Source: Caldalkalibacillus mannanilyticus JCM 10596 (GTDB lineage Bacteria; Bacillota; Bacilli; Caldalkalibacillales; JCM-10596). From it: 64,000 bases of DNA. The notes below the pieces were generated by a model. It had not been told where the DNA came from, made no database searches, and saw only the letters and a program-made list of their open reading frames with translations. This document shows positions 26,499 to 35,495 of this stretch, in pieces; positions within the stretch are counted from its first letter, which is position 1; every line of letters begins with the position of its first letter. The stretch spans positions 124,001 through 188,000 of the forward strand of contig NZ_BAMO01000002.1 of NCBI RefSeq assembly GCF_000615945.1, in the 5' to 3' direction. A program made the position numbers and the translations under genes.

Positions 26499-26611
26499 CA
26501 AAGTATAGATTTATCTAACCATGTTCTTTGCTAGATTGTCAAGAATGGGTGTAAGAACTGGACTTATGTTATACTAGGTTGGGAGTAACTACTATAAATG
26601 GAGGAGAGAAC

Positions 26612-27571
26612 ATGAGTCTAAAAACAAAAAAGTTATTGAAATTGATGATTTGTGCTATGGTTCTGGCTCTACTAGTACCAACAGCTAGCTTTGCTCAAGC
26701 AGATTTAGCCAAAAAACTAGAAGGAAGTATTGTCTTGAAGGTGGGCAGTTCCACAGCCTTCACGAACAATGTAAAAAGCATGATAGATGAGAAGGATACG
26801 AAAGTGACTCCACTCGTTATTGAAGGCAGAACATTGGTTCCAGTCCGTTTTATTTCTGAGAGCCTAGGAGCACAAGTCGAGTATGATAGCAAAACATCTA
26901 AAGTTACGATTAGCTTAGAAGAAACGAAGTTACACTTAACACTAGGGCAAAAGAAGCTACATAAGAATCAGACAGAGGTTGCTTTAGACGTACCGGCACA
27001 AGCGAAAAATGGCAGAACGTATCTTCCGTTAAGAGCAATTGTAGAGGCTTTAGATAAAAAGGTATTCTATGATAAAGGAATTATCATCATCAGTGAACAG
27101 TCAATGACACTAGAAGCAAGCCTACTAGAGCGTTTAAATGGTTGGTTTGATTCTTCTAAGTCCTATTTTGCAGAAGATACGGCTGGAAAGGCATATGAAG
27201 TGCCGGCAGAAGATCTAGCAGCGATAAAAAAATTAAGAGAAGTACAGAATGAAGCTCTGAAAGAAAAAGATATAGATAAGCTTTTAGCAACTCAAAATTT
27301 TGTAAGTGAAAAAGAAAAGAAGCAATATATGCTTAGTCTTAATCCTTATCTAAAATTAGATGTGGTATTGGCTACTGAAATTGAGGCTTTTGACATCATT
27401 GAAGCTTCAGAGAATAAAATTGTCGTTCGAGAAACTGCTGTAGTAAGAAAAGTAGAAGGAACTTCTGCTTTTCCAAATATGAGAACGATTAGTATTTATA
27501 CCTTTGTGAAAATTGATGGGAAATGGTTATGTGATCCCGTTTATCCTGAACATGCAGAAATCATTAATTAA
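26612..27571 (+). CDS. Secreted protein with copper amine oxidase-like N-terminal domain
   Basis: 319 residues from ATG 26612 (GGAGGAGAGAAC upstream). Signal peptide about 1-28 with a likely cut after ASFA. Residues about 45-160 hold two copies of the stalk motif: VIEGRTLVPVRFISESLGAQ and AKNGRTYLPLRAIVEALDKK (PF07833-like). The C-terminal half (about 180-319) has a nuclear-transport-factor-like look with a final segment on KIDGKWLCDPVYPEH; not recognised with certainty. Next to the S41 protease gene, 43 bases away, which carries a related stalk-like tail; the two may act together at the cell wall. Confidence 0.82.
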   Translation: MSLKTKKLLKLMICAMVLALLVPTASFAQADLAKKLEGSIVLKVGSSTAFTNNVKSMIDEKDTKVTPLVIEGRTLVPVRFISESLGAQVEYDSKTSKVTISLEETKLHLTLGQKKLHKNQTEVALDVPAQAKNGRTYLPLRAIVEALDKKVFYDKGIIIISEQSMTLEASLLERLNGWFDSSKSYFAEDTAGKAYEVPAEDLAAIKKLREVQNEALKEKDIDKLLATQNFVSEKEKKQYMLSLNPYLKLDVVLATEIEAFDIIEASENKIVVRETAVVRKVEGTSAFPNMRTISIYTFVKIDGKWLCDPVYPEHAEIIN

Positions 27572-27623
27572 GGTTTCCATTTCTTATTAGCAAACCAATA
27601 CCCACGTAGAAAGGATGAGTGTT

Positions 27624-29036
27624 TTGCAACGTCAGACAGTATGGACTAAATATATTAAAATCACTTTAGCGCTCCTGTTGCTATCCTCATTGTTAGCTCC
27701 AGTTGCCTATGCTGAAAAGAGCCAGAAAGAAGAGGAACTATATAAGGAAATTTATGATTATATCAAGTATTTTCATATTAGTGATCCTACTGATGAACAA
27801 TTAAATAAAGATACAATTGAAGAATTGATCAAGGCTGTCAATGATCCTTTTACACAGTATTTAGCGCCTGAGCAACTGGAGTTGTTTGCTTATGCACTAG
27901 AGGGAGAGTTAGCGGAGAGTGGTTTGTTTCTTGAACAACAGGGAAATGAGTATGTGATTGCTGGCTTTTTCCCTGAGAGCCCGGCAGATAAAGCAGACCT
28001 TCAAGTAGGGGATATTCTAGTAAAAGTGAACGAGCAAGAAGTAACAGGATTAGACCCGGAGAATGTGTCTCTTCTATTAATTGGTCCTGTAGATTCTGAG
28101 ATGAAGCTGACTGTTAAACGTGATGGAACAACCAAAGAGGTTGTTTTGAAAAGAGTAAACCTACAAGGACCACCCTTGTTTAGTACAATCCTTGATGGGA
28201 ATATCGGCTACATTGCACTTACTTCATTTGGAAATGATTTGTCACACAAATTTACCAAAGAGCTAAATGAGCTGAAGAAACAGAATTTAAATGGGCTTAT
28301 TTTCGATTTGCGTGGAAATTTGGGTGGAGATATTACAGCGGCTTATGGGGTTGTTGCTAATTTTATAGAGTCAGGAACCTATATTATTCACAAGGAATCC
28401 TCTGGTAGAACAAGTGAATTTAAAATTAGAGATGGAAAACATATGGGGAATGTTCCTGTTGTTCTCTTAGTAAATGAATGGTCAGCAAGTGCTTCAGAAA
28501 TGGTTGCAGGTGCTTTGCAGGATCAAGGGGTGGCAACGCTGATTGGAGTCCAAACCTATGGAAAAGGCATTGCTCAGAAAGTGTTTAATCTCTCCAATGG
28601 CGGAGCACTTCTTGTTACGTTCATGGAGTATTTTACACCGCATCTAAATAAAGTAAATGAGGTAGGAATTACCCCTGATTTAGTTGTTGAGGCAGACCTT
28701 TCTTCTGGGAAGGATACACAGCTAGAAGCGGCAATGAATCTTCTAAGTAAAAAAGGTGTCTTTGCTATTTCAAGTGGTGAAATCATAGAACTAGATTCAG
28801 TAGTGATTAAAAAAGATGGAAAGACCTATGTTTCCATTAGAGATTTTTCCCGTAAAGTGGGGGGAAAACTATTCTACGAAGTAAAGGATAAGACATTTAC
28901 TTATCAATTGGGTGAGCACAAGCTTACTGAAAAACTAGGGCAGAGCAAGCATGTGCTGGTAGAGAATAACAAAGCTTATATTGAAGTTGATTATCTAAAG
29001 GATCAACTGAAACAGCTTAGAATATTTAATAGATAA
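27624..29036 (+). CDS. S41-family C-terminal processing protease with PDZ domain
   Basis: I prefer TTG 27624 (470 residues) because AAGGATG is 8 bases upstream; the ATG at 27615 lies directly after the same AAGG. Signal peptide about 1-27 (LLLSSLLAPVAYA). PDZ segment SPADKADLQVGDILVKVNEQ, then the protease core with FDLRGNLGGDI, the catalytic Ser in NEWSASASEMVAGAL and the Lys in TYGKGIAQ. The last 90 residues (VVIKKDGKTYVSIRDFSRKV) resemble a copper-amine-oxidase-N stalk. Exported serine protease; substrate unknown. Confidence 0.88.
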   Translation: MQRQTVWTKYIKITLALLLLSSLLAPVAYAEKSQKEEELYKEIYDYIKYFHISDPTDEQLNKDTIEELIKAVNDPFTQYLAPEQLELFAYALEGELAESGLFLEQQGNEYVIAGFFPESPADKADLQVGDILVKVNEQEVTGLDPENVSLLLIGPVDSEMKLTVKRDGTTKEVVLKRVNLQGPPLFSTILDGNIGYIALTSFGNDLSHKFTKELNELKKQNLNGLIFDLRGNLGGDITAAYGVVANFIESGTYIIHKESSGRTSEFKIRDGKHMGNVPVVLLVNEWSASASEMVAGALQDQGVATLIGVQTYGKGIAQKVFNLSNGGALLVTFMEYFTPHLNKVNEVGITPDLVVEADLSSGKDTQLEAAMNLLSKKGVFAISSGEIIELDSVVIKKDGKTYVSIRDFSRKVGGKLFYEVKDKTFTYQLGEHKLTEKLGQSKHVLVENNKAYIEVDYLKDQLKQLRIFNR

Positions 29037-29069
29037 AGAGTAAGGTAAATAACAAGTAAGGTAAATAAT

Positions 29070-29110
29070 AAGGCTGGTCCATCTCTCATTCTGATGGATC
29101 AGCCTTTTCC
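29070..29110 (+). terminator. Terminator after the S41 protease gene
   Basis: AAGGCTGGTCCATC and GATGGATCAGCCTTTTCC form the hairpin. Nearly the same hairpin (33 bases, differing at few positions) recurs at 38047. Confidence 0.85.
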
Positions 29111-29207
29111 ATTATTCTGAAATAAATTAGATTTTCGTGAATGGTCATTTATTCCAAATTATATATTCTAGATTACCCTTATTAGTTTTTAGGTAATTTA
29201 GAATCTA

Positions 29208-29236
29208 TTGACAATTTTAATGTAATCTAATACAAT
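29208..29236 (+). promoter_or_regulatory. Sigma-A promoter of the sensor kinase operon
   Basis: TTGACA (29208-29213), 17-base spacer, TACAAT (29231-29236). The start site would lie near 29243, within a set of 10-base-phased repeats and about 85 bases before a cre-like site. Confidence 0.75.
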
Positions 29237-29277
29237 CAAAAACAATCATATATAATCACATACGATCATAAATTTTC
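29218..29277 (+). repeat. Five to six 10-base-phased repeats over the promoter
   Basis: Successive units TAATGTAATC, TAATACAATC, AAAAACAATC, ATATATAATC and ACATACGATC lie exactly 10 bases apart, with the sixth (ATAAATTTTC) degenerate. The constant end is (A/G)ATC. The -10 element falls in the second unit. Helical phasing puts all copies on one DNA face, as expected for tandem regulator binding or for a bend. Confidence 0.6.
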
Positions 29278-29323
29278 ATTTTTCTTTTGTTGAAAACAAA
29301 CATCCTTTTTTTACAAATCAAAA

Positions 29324-29337
29324 AGAAAGCGCTTACT
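29324..29337 (+). promoter_or_regulatory. CcpA cre-like site
   Basis: AGAAAGCGCTTACT matches the cre consensus TGWAARCGYTWNCW at 13 of 14 positions. It lies between promoter and kinase gene, fitting catabolite repression of a sugar operon by road-block. Confidence 0.75.
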
Positions 29338-29407
29338 AGGATTGATTAGGTAAGGAAGAATGTGCGTTTAAAATGGGCTAGGTTCGGTTTTTTTTGAGGG
29401 AGGTACG

Positions 29408-31215
29408 ATGTTTTTCTCATTACGTAATCGTTTGTTTCTTATTTTTACAAGCTTACTAACAGTGCCATTCATTATTTTATCTTTTATTATACCGAGCTGG
29501 TTTACGTCCGTTATAAAGGAGCAGACACAGGAATTAGCGATAGAAATGATGGATCAGTATTCTCTTTATATCGATTCGATTACTACACAGGCACAGGATT
29601 TAGGAAAGCAGGTTCTTGTTAGCCAGATTACGCAAGACTGGTTAAAGATTGAAAAAAATCTTCTCCTACATCAGAGGGGAAGGCTGTTGCGGCAAAAAAT
29701 CAGCTTAAACTATTGTTATCCTCTATGATGATTAATAATTCAAATGGAATGTCTATATCGTTGTTTCTTAGTAATGGTTCAGGAATTTGGGAAGATAACC
29801 CTTATTTGAATGAGGAAAAATGGTATCAAGATTTTACGATCATTAAACAACAGTTTACCAAGGCACACATTGATTCAGACTTGCCCTTACATAGCATGCG
29901 TGAAAGCCATGTTATTAGTTTTATTTTACCCATCATTGATATGAATACTTTTGTCCAAAGTGGAATCATAAAAGTCAATTTTCCCTCGATTCTACTTGAA
30001 AGAGCTCTAAATAAAATGACCATTGGACAAAATGGTCGCGCCTATTTGCTCACTAAACAGGGAGAGAATGTTTTACCATCAGATATCCCTATACCGTTAT
30101 ATGTCATAGAACAAAGTTTGCCTGAAATCATCAATGATAGTCAGCAAAAAGGGTTAATTGAACTGGATTATAACGGAGAATCCTACTTTATTTTTTTTCA
30201 AAAGCTGTCAGTTGGTGACTGGATTCTAATAAGTGAAGTGACCGAATCTGACTTGTTCATAAACGTTCATGATCTCCAACGAAATCTATTGATCACGAGT
30301 GCCGTTGTATTTATGTTAACAATTGTTTCTTCTTTCATGCTTTCTTCTAATATCGTAAGCCCATTAGGCAACTTAGCCAAAGCAATGGGATATATTGAGA
30401 GAGGAGATTTTACTGGAGCCAAACAATACATGTCGAAAATCACCCCCTCTAAAGACGAGGTTGGGTATGTATTGAAGGTATTTGATCATACAATTGCCAA
30501 GTTAAAAAATCTGATTGAAACAGAATATGAGGTTAATCTTCGAAGAAAAGATGCCGAATATAAAGCTCTTTTATTGCAAATAAATCCGCATTTTCTAAAT
30601 AACACTCTTGAAATTATAGGGAGTTTAGCTCTTCAAGAAAAAAATAAAGAGGTTGTAAATGTCAGTGTATATCTGGGGAAAATGATGAGATATTCATTGA
30701 ATACGAAAAGTAGTGTTGTCAAACTAGCTGAAGAAGTAAATTATATACGAAGCTATACAGATATCTTGAAGCTGAGATATGAGGATTCCCTATCTATAAC
30801 AATTGAAGAAGACCCTGATGTCCGATCATTTCCAGTGATAAAATTTATTTTGCAGCCGCTTGTTGAAAATGCAGTTAAATATAGCTTTATTCAGAAGAAC
30901 TATGCCTGGATACGGATTAGAACACAAAAAGTAGGAGAACAGGTCTGGATTGTAGTTGAAGATAAAGGCATAGGAATGTCTGAAAACATCATTACGAATG
31001 TGGTAAATCAAGGAGAACAAGATGAAACCATCAACGTGTTAGAAAGTAAAGGAAAAAGCATAGGACTTCGAAATGTGTTAGGAAGACTACAGCTATACTA
31101 TGGACATCATTTTTCGTATCGAATTGATTCTCAAATGAATGAAGGAACAAAAATTACATTATGTATTCAATGTAAAAGAGGGGAGATACATGATGAAGGT
31201 CATACTAGCGGATGA
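29408..31215 (+). CDS. YesM-type sensor histidine kinase (one frameshift)
   Basis: Two membrane segments (about 8-30 and 290-310) flank an extracytoplasmic sensor domain of Cache type. HAMP, then the His_kinase domain (LLLQINPHFLNNTLEIIGSL with the phosphorylated His) and the ATPase domain (VENAVKYSF, VEDKGIGMS) follow. The frame is broken at the A run 29652-29658: eight A instead of seven would join DWLKIEKK to SSPTSEGKAV and give about 602 residues. The ATG 29408 follows GAGGGAGGTACG. It overlaps the response regulator gene by 26 bases. It probably senses a sugar or a sugar-loaded binding protein. Confidence 0.88.
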
Positions 31216-32797
31216 TGAGATCCAAATTCGGAAGGGTTTGAGAATGAAGATTGATTGGGAAGAAGAAGGATTTCAGATCATGGATGAGGCCTCTAATGGA
31301 GAAGAAGCGCTTGAAATATTACGAAAGACAGAGGCGGAAATAATCATTACCGATATGAGAATGCCAATGATGGATGGAATTGAGTTAGCTAAGCACTGTC
31401 AGAGGGAATTTCCTCATGTCAAAGTCATTGTCTTGTCCGGTTATTCTGATTTTGAATATGTACGAAATTCTATGAAGCACGGTGTGAGAGACTATTTATT
31501 AAAGCCAGTAGCTCCTAATGAATTAGTAGATTCACTGAGAAAAATCCGCCTTGAAATTGAAGAGGATCAAAAAAAACGAGGTGAAGTAAAAAGATTAAAT
31601 CATTTTGTTCACTCCCATATGGAGGAGGTTCAGGAGCGATACTTATTGTATCTAGTCAAGGATGAATGGCTTCATATAAATATGGTAAAGGAAAGATTAC
31701 GTCAATTACGTTTAGATGAACTGGTGAATAATCAGGTTAAATTTCAAATTCTAACAGTAGAAATCAGAGATAGCCATGATAGACCAAGTCGTTTAAAAGA
31801 CCTATGGCTGACCTGTCAATTAATTTGCAAGGAAATAGCCAAGGATTTTAGTGGAACCTATACGTTTTACAATCCTAGTTATACGAATCTAATTCACTTT
31901 ATACAGCGTGTCGATTTGGAAACTAGTTGTCGTAGTCATGAGTTAGCTAATACGATTCAAAAAAAGATGAAGTCATTCCTCTGCTTCGAAACTGTAATTG
32001 GAGTTGGAAATGTAGTAAACGGATTGACAGAATTAAAGACGGGTTACATTTCTAGCTTACTTTCGTGGAGTCAAGGTCAACTTGGTGCCCAATCGCAGGT
32101 GATTAATGGAGTGGATAGCAAAAATGTAGCATTTGAGTTTCCTGCTGATTTGGAAAAAAAACTGATCAATGCCATTGAAACAATGGATTATGAGGCATTT
32201 AATGAAAGTTGTTCAGAGTTGCTGAAGCAAACAGCAAATCACTCTATTATGACCTTCTCATTTATGACCAATCGTCTGTTATTTCTTTTAGGGGCACAGG
32301 CTAAAAAATATGATATCGAAACAAAAGAGTTACAACTATTATTATGGGAATGTCAGCGAAGCATTTGGGAATTAAACTCTCAGCATATAGTGAAGAATGT
32401 TCTTCTTCAATTGGCTCAGCATATCATTGCAAAAGTGCGTGAGGCACGTTTTTCTAATGGGAAATTAATGATAAATAGTATTCGTCGTTACGTAGATGAA
32501 CATTATGCAAGTGAGATTTCCCTTACGTCTTTGTCCGAAATGTTTCATATGAATAGTACATATTTATCCGAGATATTCAAACTTCATATAGGGGAAAACT
32601 TCAGCAATTATCTTGTTCATTTACGTATGAAAAAAGCTCTAGAATTACTAAAGGATAATCAATTGAAAATTATTGATGTAGCGAATCTAGTAGGATTTTC
32701 AAGCTCAGGGTATTTTAGTACCGTATTCAAAAAACACTTTGGGCAATCCCCTGTAGAATATAGAACTTCTTTAACAGACAAAGTGAAGGCAATGTAA
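31190..32797 (+). CDS. YesN-type response regulator, AraC output domain
   Basis: 535 residues. Receiver domain (residues 1-120) with ILADDE, the phospho-Asp in IITDMRMPMMDGIE and the Lys in YLLKPV; a long middle region; C-terminal AraC helix-turn-helix pair (ISLTSLSEMFHMNSTYLSEI and IIDVANLVGFSSSGYFSTVF). ATG 31190 and 31193 follow AGGGGAGAT; an upstream frame start at 31139 lies inside the kinase gene and has no binding site. Its likely targets are the kinase operon and the sugar transporter genes downstream. Confidence 0.92.
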   Translation: MMKVILADDEIQIRKGLRMKIDWEEEGFQIMDEASNGEEALEILRKTEAEIIITDMRMPMMDGIELAKHCQREFPHVKVIVLSGYSDFEYVRNSMKHGVRDYLLKPVAPNELVDSLRKIRLEIEEDQKKRGEVKRLNHFVHSHMEEVQERYLLYLVKDEWLHINMVKERLRQLRLDELVNNQVKFQILTVEIRDSHDRPSRLKDLWLTCQLICKEIAKDFSGTYTFYNPSYTNLIHFIQRVDLETSCRSHELANTIQKKMKSFLCFETVIGVGNVVNGLTELKTGYISSLLSWSQGQLGAQSQVINGVDSKNVAFEFPADLEKKLINAIETMDYEAFNESCSELLKQTANHSIMTFSFMTNRLLFLLGAQAKKYDIETKELQLLLWECQRSIWELNSQHIVKNVLLQLAQHIIAKVREARFSNGKLMINSIRRYVDEHYASEISLTSLSEMFHMNSTYLSEIFKLHIGENFSNYLVHLRMKKALELLKDNQLKIIDVANLVGFSSSGYFSTVFKKHFGQSPVEYRTSLTDKVKAM

Positions 32798-32823
32798 ACC
32801 TCAGTTGAAAGAAGGGAATGTTG

Positions 32824-34170
32824 ATGAGAAAACAGCAAACTGTAATTATACTATCTTGTTTTCTGATGATTATTACAGGAATTGTCTATTCTATTTCATT
32901 CTCTAATGATTTTTTGGATGATAGGACGAGCATGAGTGCAGATGAAAAAATTGAGCTAACCTTTTGGAGAAATTATGGGAATTCAGCGGAAAATAAAGCT
33001 TTTGAAATAATAGTATCCGCATTTGAAGAAAATTATCCTAACATTACGATTAATATGCAATCCATACAATATAAGGATTATGAAAAAAGACTACGTACAG
33101 AGCTAGCAGCTGGCAATCCTCCAGATATTATGATGATAGATAGTCCTCATTTGGCTTTATATGTCAATGCAGGAGCGTTACTATCGCTAGATTTAGACAT
33201 GAGAACGGAAGGCAACATTGTCGATATCCCGAAATCAACAATTAAGGGCTTGAGCATAAATGATGAGATCTATCTAGCGCCTCTAGTTGAGTCCAGTGTT
33301 GCTTTATTGTATAACAAACATCTATTTCATCAGGCGGGTATTCCCCTCCCATCAAGCAATCCCCATCATCCGTTGACATGGAATGAGGTATTAGAAATTT
33401 CTAGAAAGATAAGAAATCCATCTACAGGGATATACGGTATTGATCCGGTGCAAGGATTTGAAGGTGGAGAAGTAGCTGCTTATTTTAATATCCCTCTGCT
33501 TTGGCAGTTTGGTGCCGAAATATTAAGTCCTGATGGAACAACAGCTAGTGGTTATTTGGATTCGAAAGAGGCGCTAGAAGCATTACAGTTTTACCAAGAC
33601 TTATATTTTTCCCCTGCTTCGTCAGTTAAAGTCCCCTCTTTTGAATCTGGTCATCTGGCAATGAAGGTGATTGGCTCTTGGGCATTAGATGATTTTATGA
33701 AGAATCATCCACACTTTAAATTAGGAGAGGATTATGAAATCATTCCAATGCCAAGGTCTAAGAACCAAGTGGTTTCCAATGGAGGATGGGCACTAGGAAT
33801 ATCGGCGAAAACGAAGTATCCAAAGGAAGCATGGCAATTTATTCGTTATGTAACTAGTTATGAAGGGAGTAGAACGTATGTAAGCATAACTGGAGATATA
33901 CCGGCAAGATATTCGGTAGCAAGAGCTTTTCCCGAATTTAATGGGTACCCTAAAAATATATTTCTACAGCAAGCCCAGCTGTATTCCAGAAGTCGTCCAG
34001 TTACTCCCGCTTATTCGGTTGTAAGTGATGAGATTAGAGTTTTATTCGAAGAAGTTGGTCAAGAAGGAATGGACCCAGGTACGTCCGTCTCCGCTGCGAT
34101 AGAAAAAATAAATCAAGCTCTTCAAGAGATAAGCAAATATCATTTTGAACATCCTCTAGATATGAACTAG
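32824..34170 (+). CDS. Extracellular sugar-binding protein, family 1, membrane-anchored
   Basis: 448 residues from ATG 32824 (GAAGGG upstream). N-terminal hydrophobic segment (about 5-26) without a proper lipobox, so probably an uncleaved anchor. The family-1 solute-binding fold is evident from LTFWRNYGNSAENKAF, TELAAGNPPDIMMID and SNGGWALGISAKTKYPKEAW. The usual MalF/MalG-like permeases are absent, and the gene sits between the two-component system and a ribose-type (family 2) transporter. It may deliver ligand to the sensor kinase rather than to a transporter. Confidence 0.82.
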   Translation: MRKQQTVIILSCFLMIITGIVYSISFSNDFLDDRTSMSADEKIELTFWRNYGNSAENKAFEIIVSAFEENYPNITINMQSIQYKDYEKRLRTELAAGNPPDIMMIDSPHLALYVNAGALLSLDLDMRTEGNIVDIPKSTIKGLSINDEIYLAPLVESSVALLYNKHLFHQAGIPLPSSNPHHPLTWNEVLEISRKIRNPSTGIYGIDPVQGFEGGEVAAYFNIPLLWQFGAEILSPDGTTASGYLDSKEALEALQFYQDLYFSPASSVKVPSFESGHLAMKVIGSWALDDFMKNHPHFKLGEDYEIIPMPRSKNQVVSNGGWALGISAKTKYPKEAWQFIRYVTSYEGSRTYVSITGDIPARYSVARAFPEFNGYPKNIFLQQAQLYSRSRPVTPAYSVVSDEIRVLFEEVGQEGMDPGTSVSAAIEKINQALQEISKYHFEHPLDMN

Positions 34171-34415
34171 GGGATTATTTTTGTCAAAAAAATCGACATT
34201 AGGTGGTCAAAGCTATCACTCTAGAAAAATATGTATGCGGTTTCAAATCCTTAAAATCTTAAATATTTAAAGCCGAAAATATTGAAATCTTATTTGTTTT
34301 TCGCTTGATATAGTAAAAACAACACAATAAGAAGGTGATGCCCATTCATAAAAAAATATCCATTATGTATTTAACTAAATGAGGTGTATTCCAAAAAATC
34401 AAGGGGGAATGAGAA

Positions 34416-35393
34416 GTGAAAAAGAATATAAAACTAATGTTATTAATGGTCTTAGTAGTACTTATGACTTTCCTGACAGCATGTAGTGGCGGTGCAGGCG
34501 AATCAACAAGTAAGCCAGTACAAGAGGAATCTAATGGGGAGAAGCAATTAATCATTGCTTTATCAGTTGGTACACTTGCTAACCCATTTTTCGTTGCCAT
34601 GAGCAAAGGGGTAGAAGAGGCTGGTGCTGAGCTTGGAGCACATGTCATCGTGGAAAGCGCGGAATATGATTTAGCTAAGCAAATGTCCCAAATTGAAAAC
34701 TTCATTACTAGAAAAGTAGATTTAATTCTTTTGAATGCGGTTGATTCAAAAGGAATTGCAGCAGCAGTTCAGCAAGCAAAAGAAGCAGGCATTCCTGTTA
34801 TTGCTGTTGATGTAGATGCTGAGGGTGGAGTGGATGCAACGGTTACCTCAGATAACTATCTAGCAGGTAAATTAGCAGGAGAATACATTATTGAAAAGCT
34901 TGGTGGAACAGGAAACATTGTCATCATGGACGGACCTCCAGTATCAGCTGTAACAGATCGTATACAGGGCTTTGAGGATGCGATTAAGAACTCTGGTTTA
35001 ACAGTAGTTGCCAAGCAAAATGGTGAGGGGAGCCGTGAAAAAGGTCTTGAAGTCATGGAGAATATTCTTCAAGCGAACCCAGCAGGAACCATTGATGCCG
35101 TATTTGCTATTAATGACCCAGAAGCTATTGGAATTGAAATTGCTCAACAACAAGCTGGACGTGCAGGCGAATTCTTCATTGTTGGTGTTGATGGAGCTCC
35201 AGAAGTAATAGAAGCAATGGCTCAGGACGGAAGTTCAATTTATGCTACTTCAGCTCAATCGCCAAGTGAAATGGTAAAAAAAGCAGTTGAGATTGGAGTG
35301 AAAGTGTTAAATGGTGAGAAAGTGGAGTCGTTAATTAAAGTACCAGTAGAATTAGTGACACAAGAAACACTAGGATCTTACAAAGGTTGGTAA
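34416..35393 (+). CDS. rbsB: Ribose-type ABC transporter substrate-binding lipoprotein
   Basis: 325 residues. Lipoprotein signal with VLMTFLTACSGG, Cys near residue 23. The periplasmic-binding fold of the RbsB family shows in IALSVGTLANPFFVAMSKG, NAVDSKGIAAAVQQAKEAG, VDATVTSDNYLAG and VFAINDPEAIGIE. ATG follows AAGGGGGAATGAGAAGT. The 245 bases before it hold a promoter region I cannot resolve. Sugar unknown: ribose, but galactose, allose, inositol or AI-2-like sugars use the same family. Confidence 0.88.
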   Translation: MKKNIKLMLLMVLVVLMTFLTACSGGAGESTSKPVQEESNGEKQLIIALSVGTLANPFFVAMSKGVEEAGAELGAHVIVESAEYDLAKQMSQIENFITRKVDLILLNAVDSKGIAAAVQQAKEAGIPVIAVDVDAEGGVDATVTSDNYLAGKLAGEYIIEKLGGTGNIVIMDGPPVSAVTDRIQGFEDAIKNSGLTVVAKQNGEGSREKGLEVMENILQANPAGTIDAVFAINDPEAIGIEIAQQQAGRAGEFFIVGVDGAPEVIEAMAQDGSSIYATSAQSPSEMVKKAVEIGVKVLNGEKVESLIKVPVELVTQETLGSYKGW

Positions 35394-35429
35394 CTTTTAA
35401 ATCAATCTAAGATTGAAGCAATGTACTCA

Positions 35430-35460
35430 GACCTCTCATTTTTTTGAGGGTCCTACCATT
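35430..35460 (+). terminator. Weak hairpin between rbsB and rbsA
   Basis: GACCTCTCA and TGAGGGTC form a short stem with a T-rich loop. It resembles hairpins that lower expression of transporter genes relative to the binding protein. Confidence 0.4.
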
Positions 35461-35495
35461 TTTATAACTTATCTAGATAATAAGGGTGAGGATAT

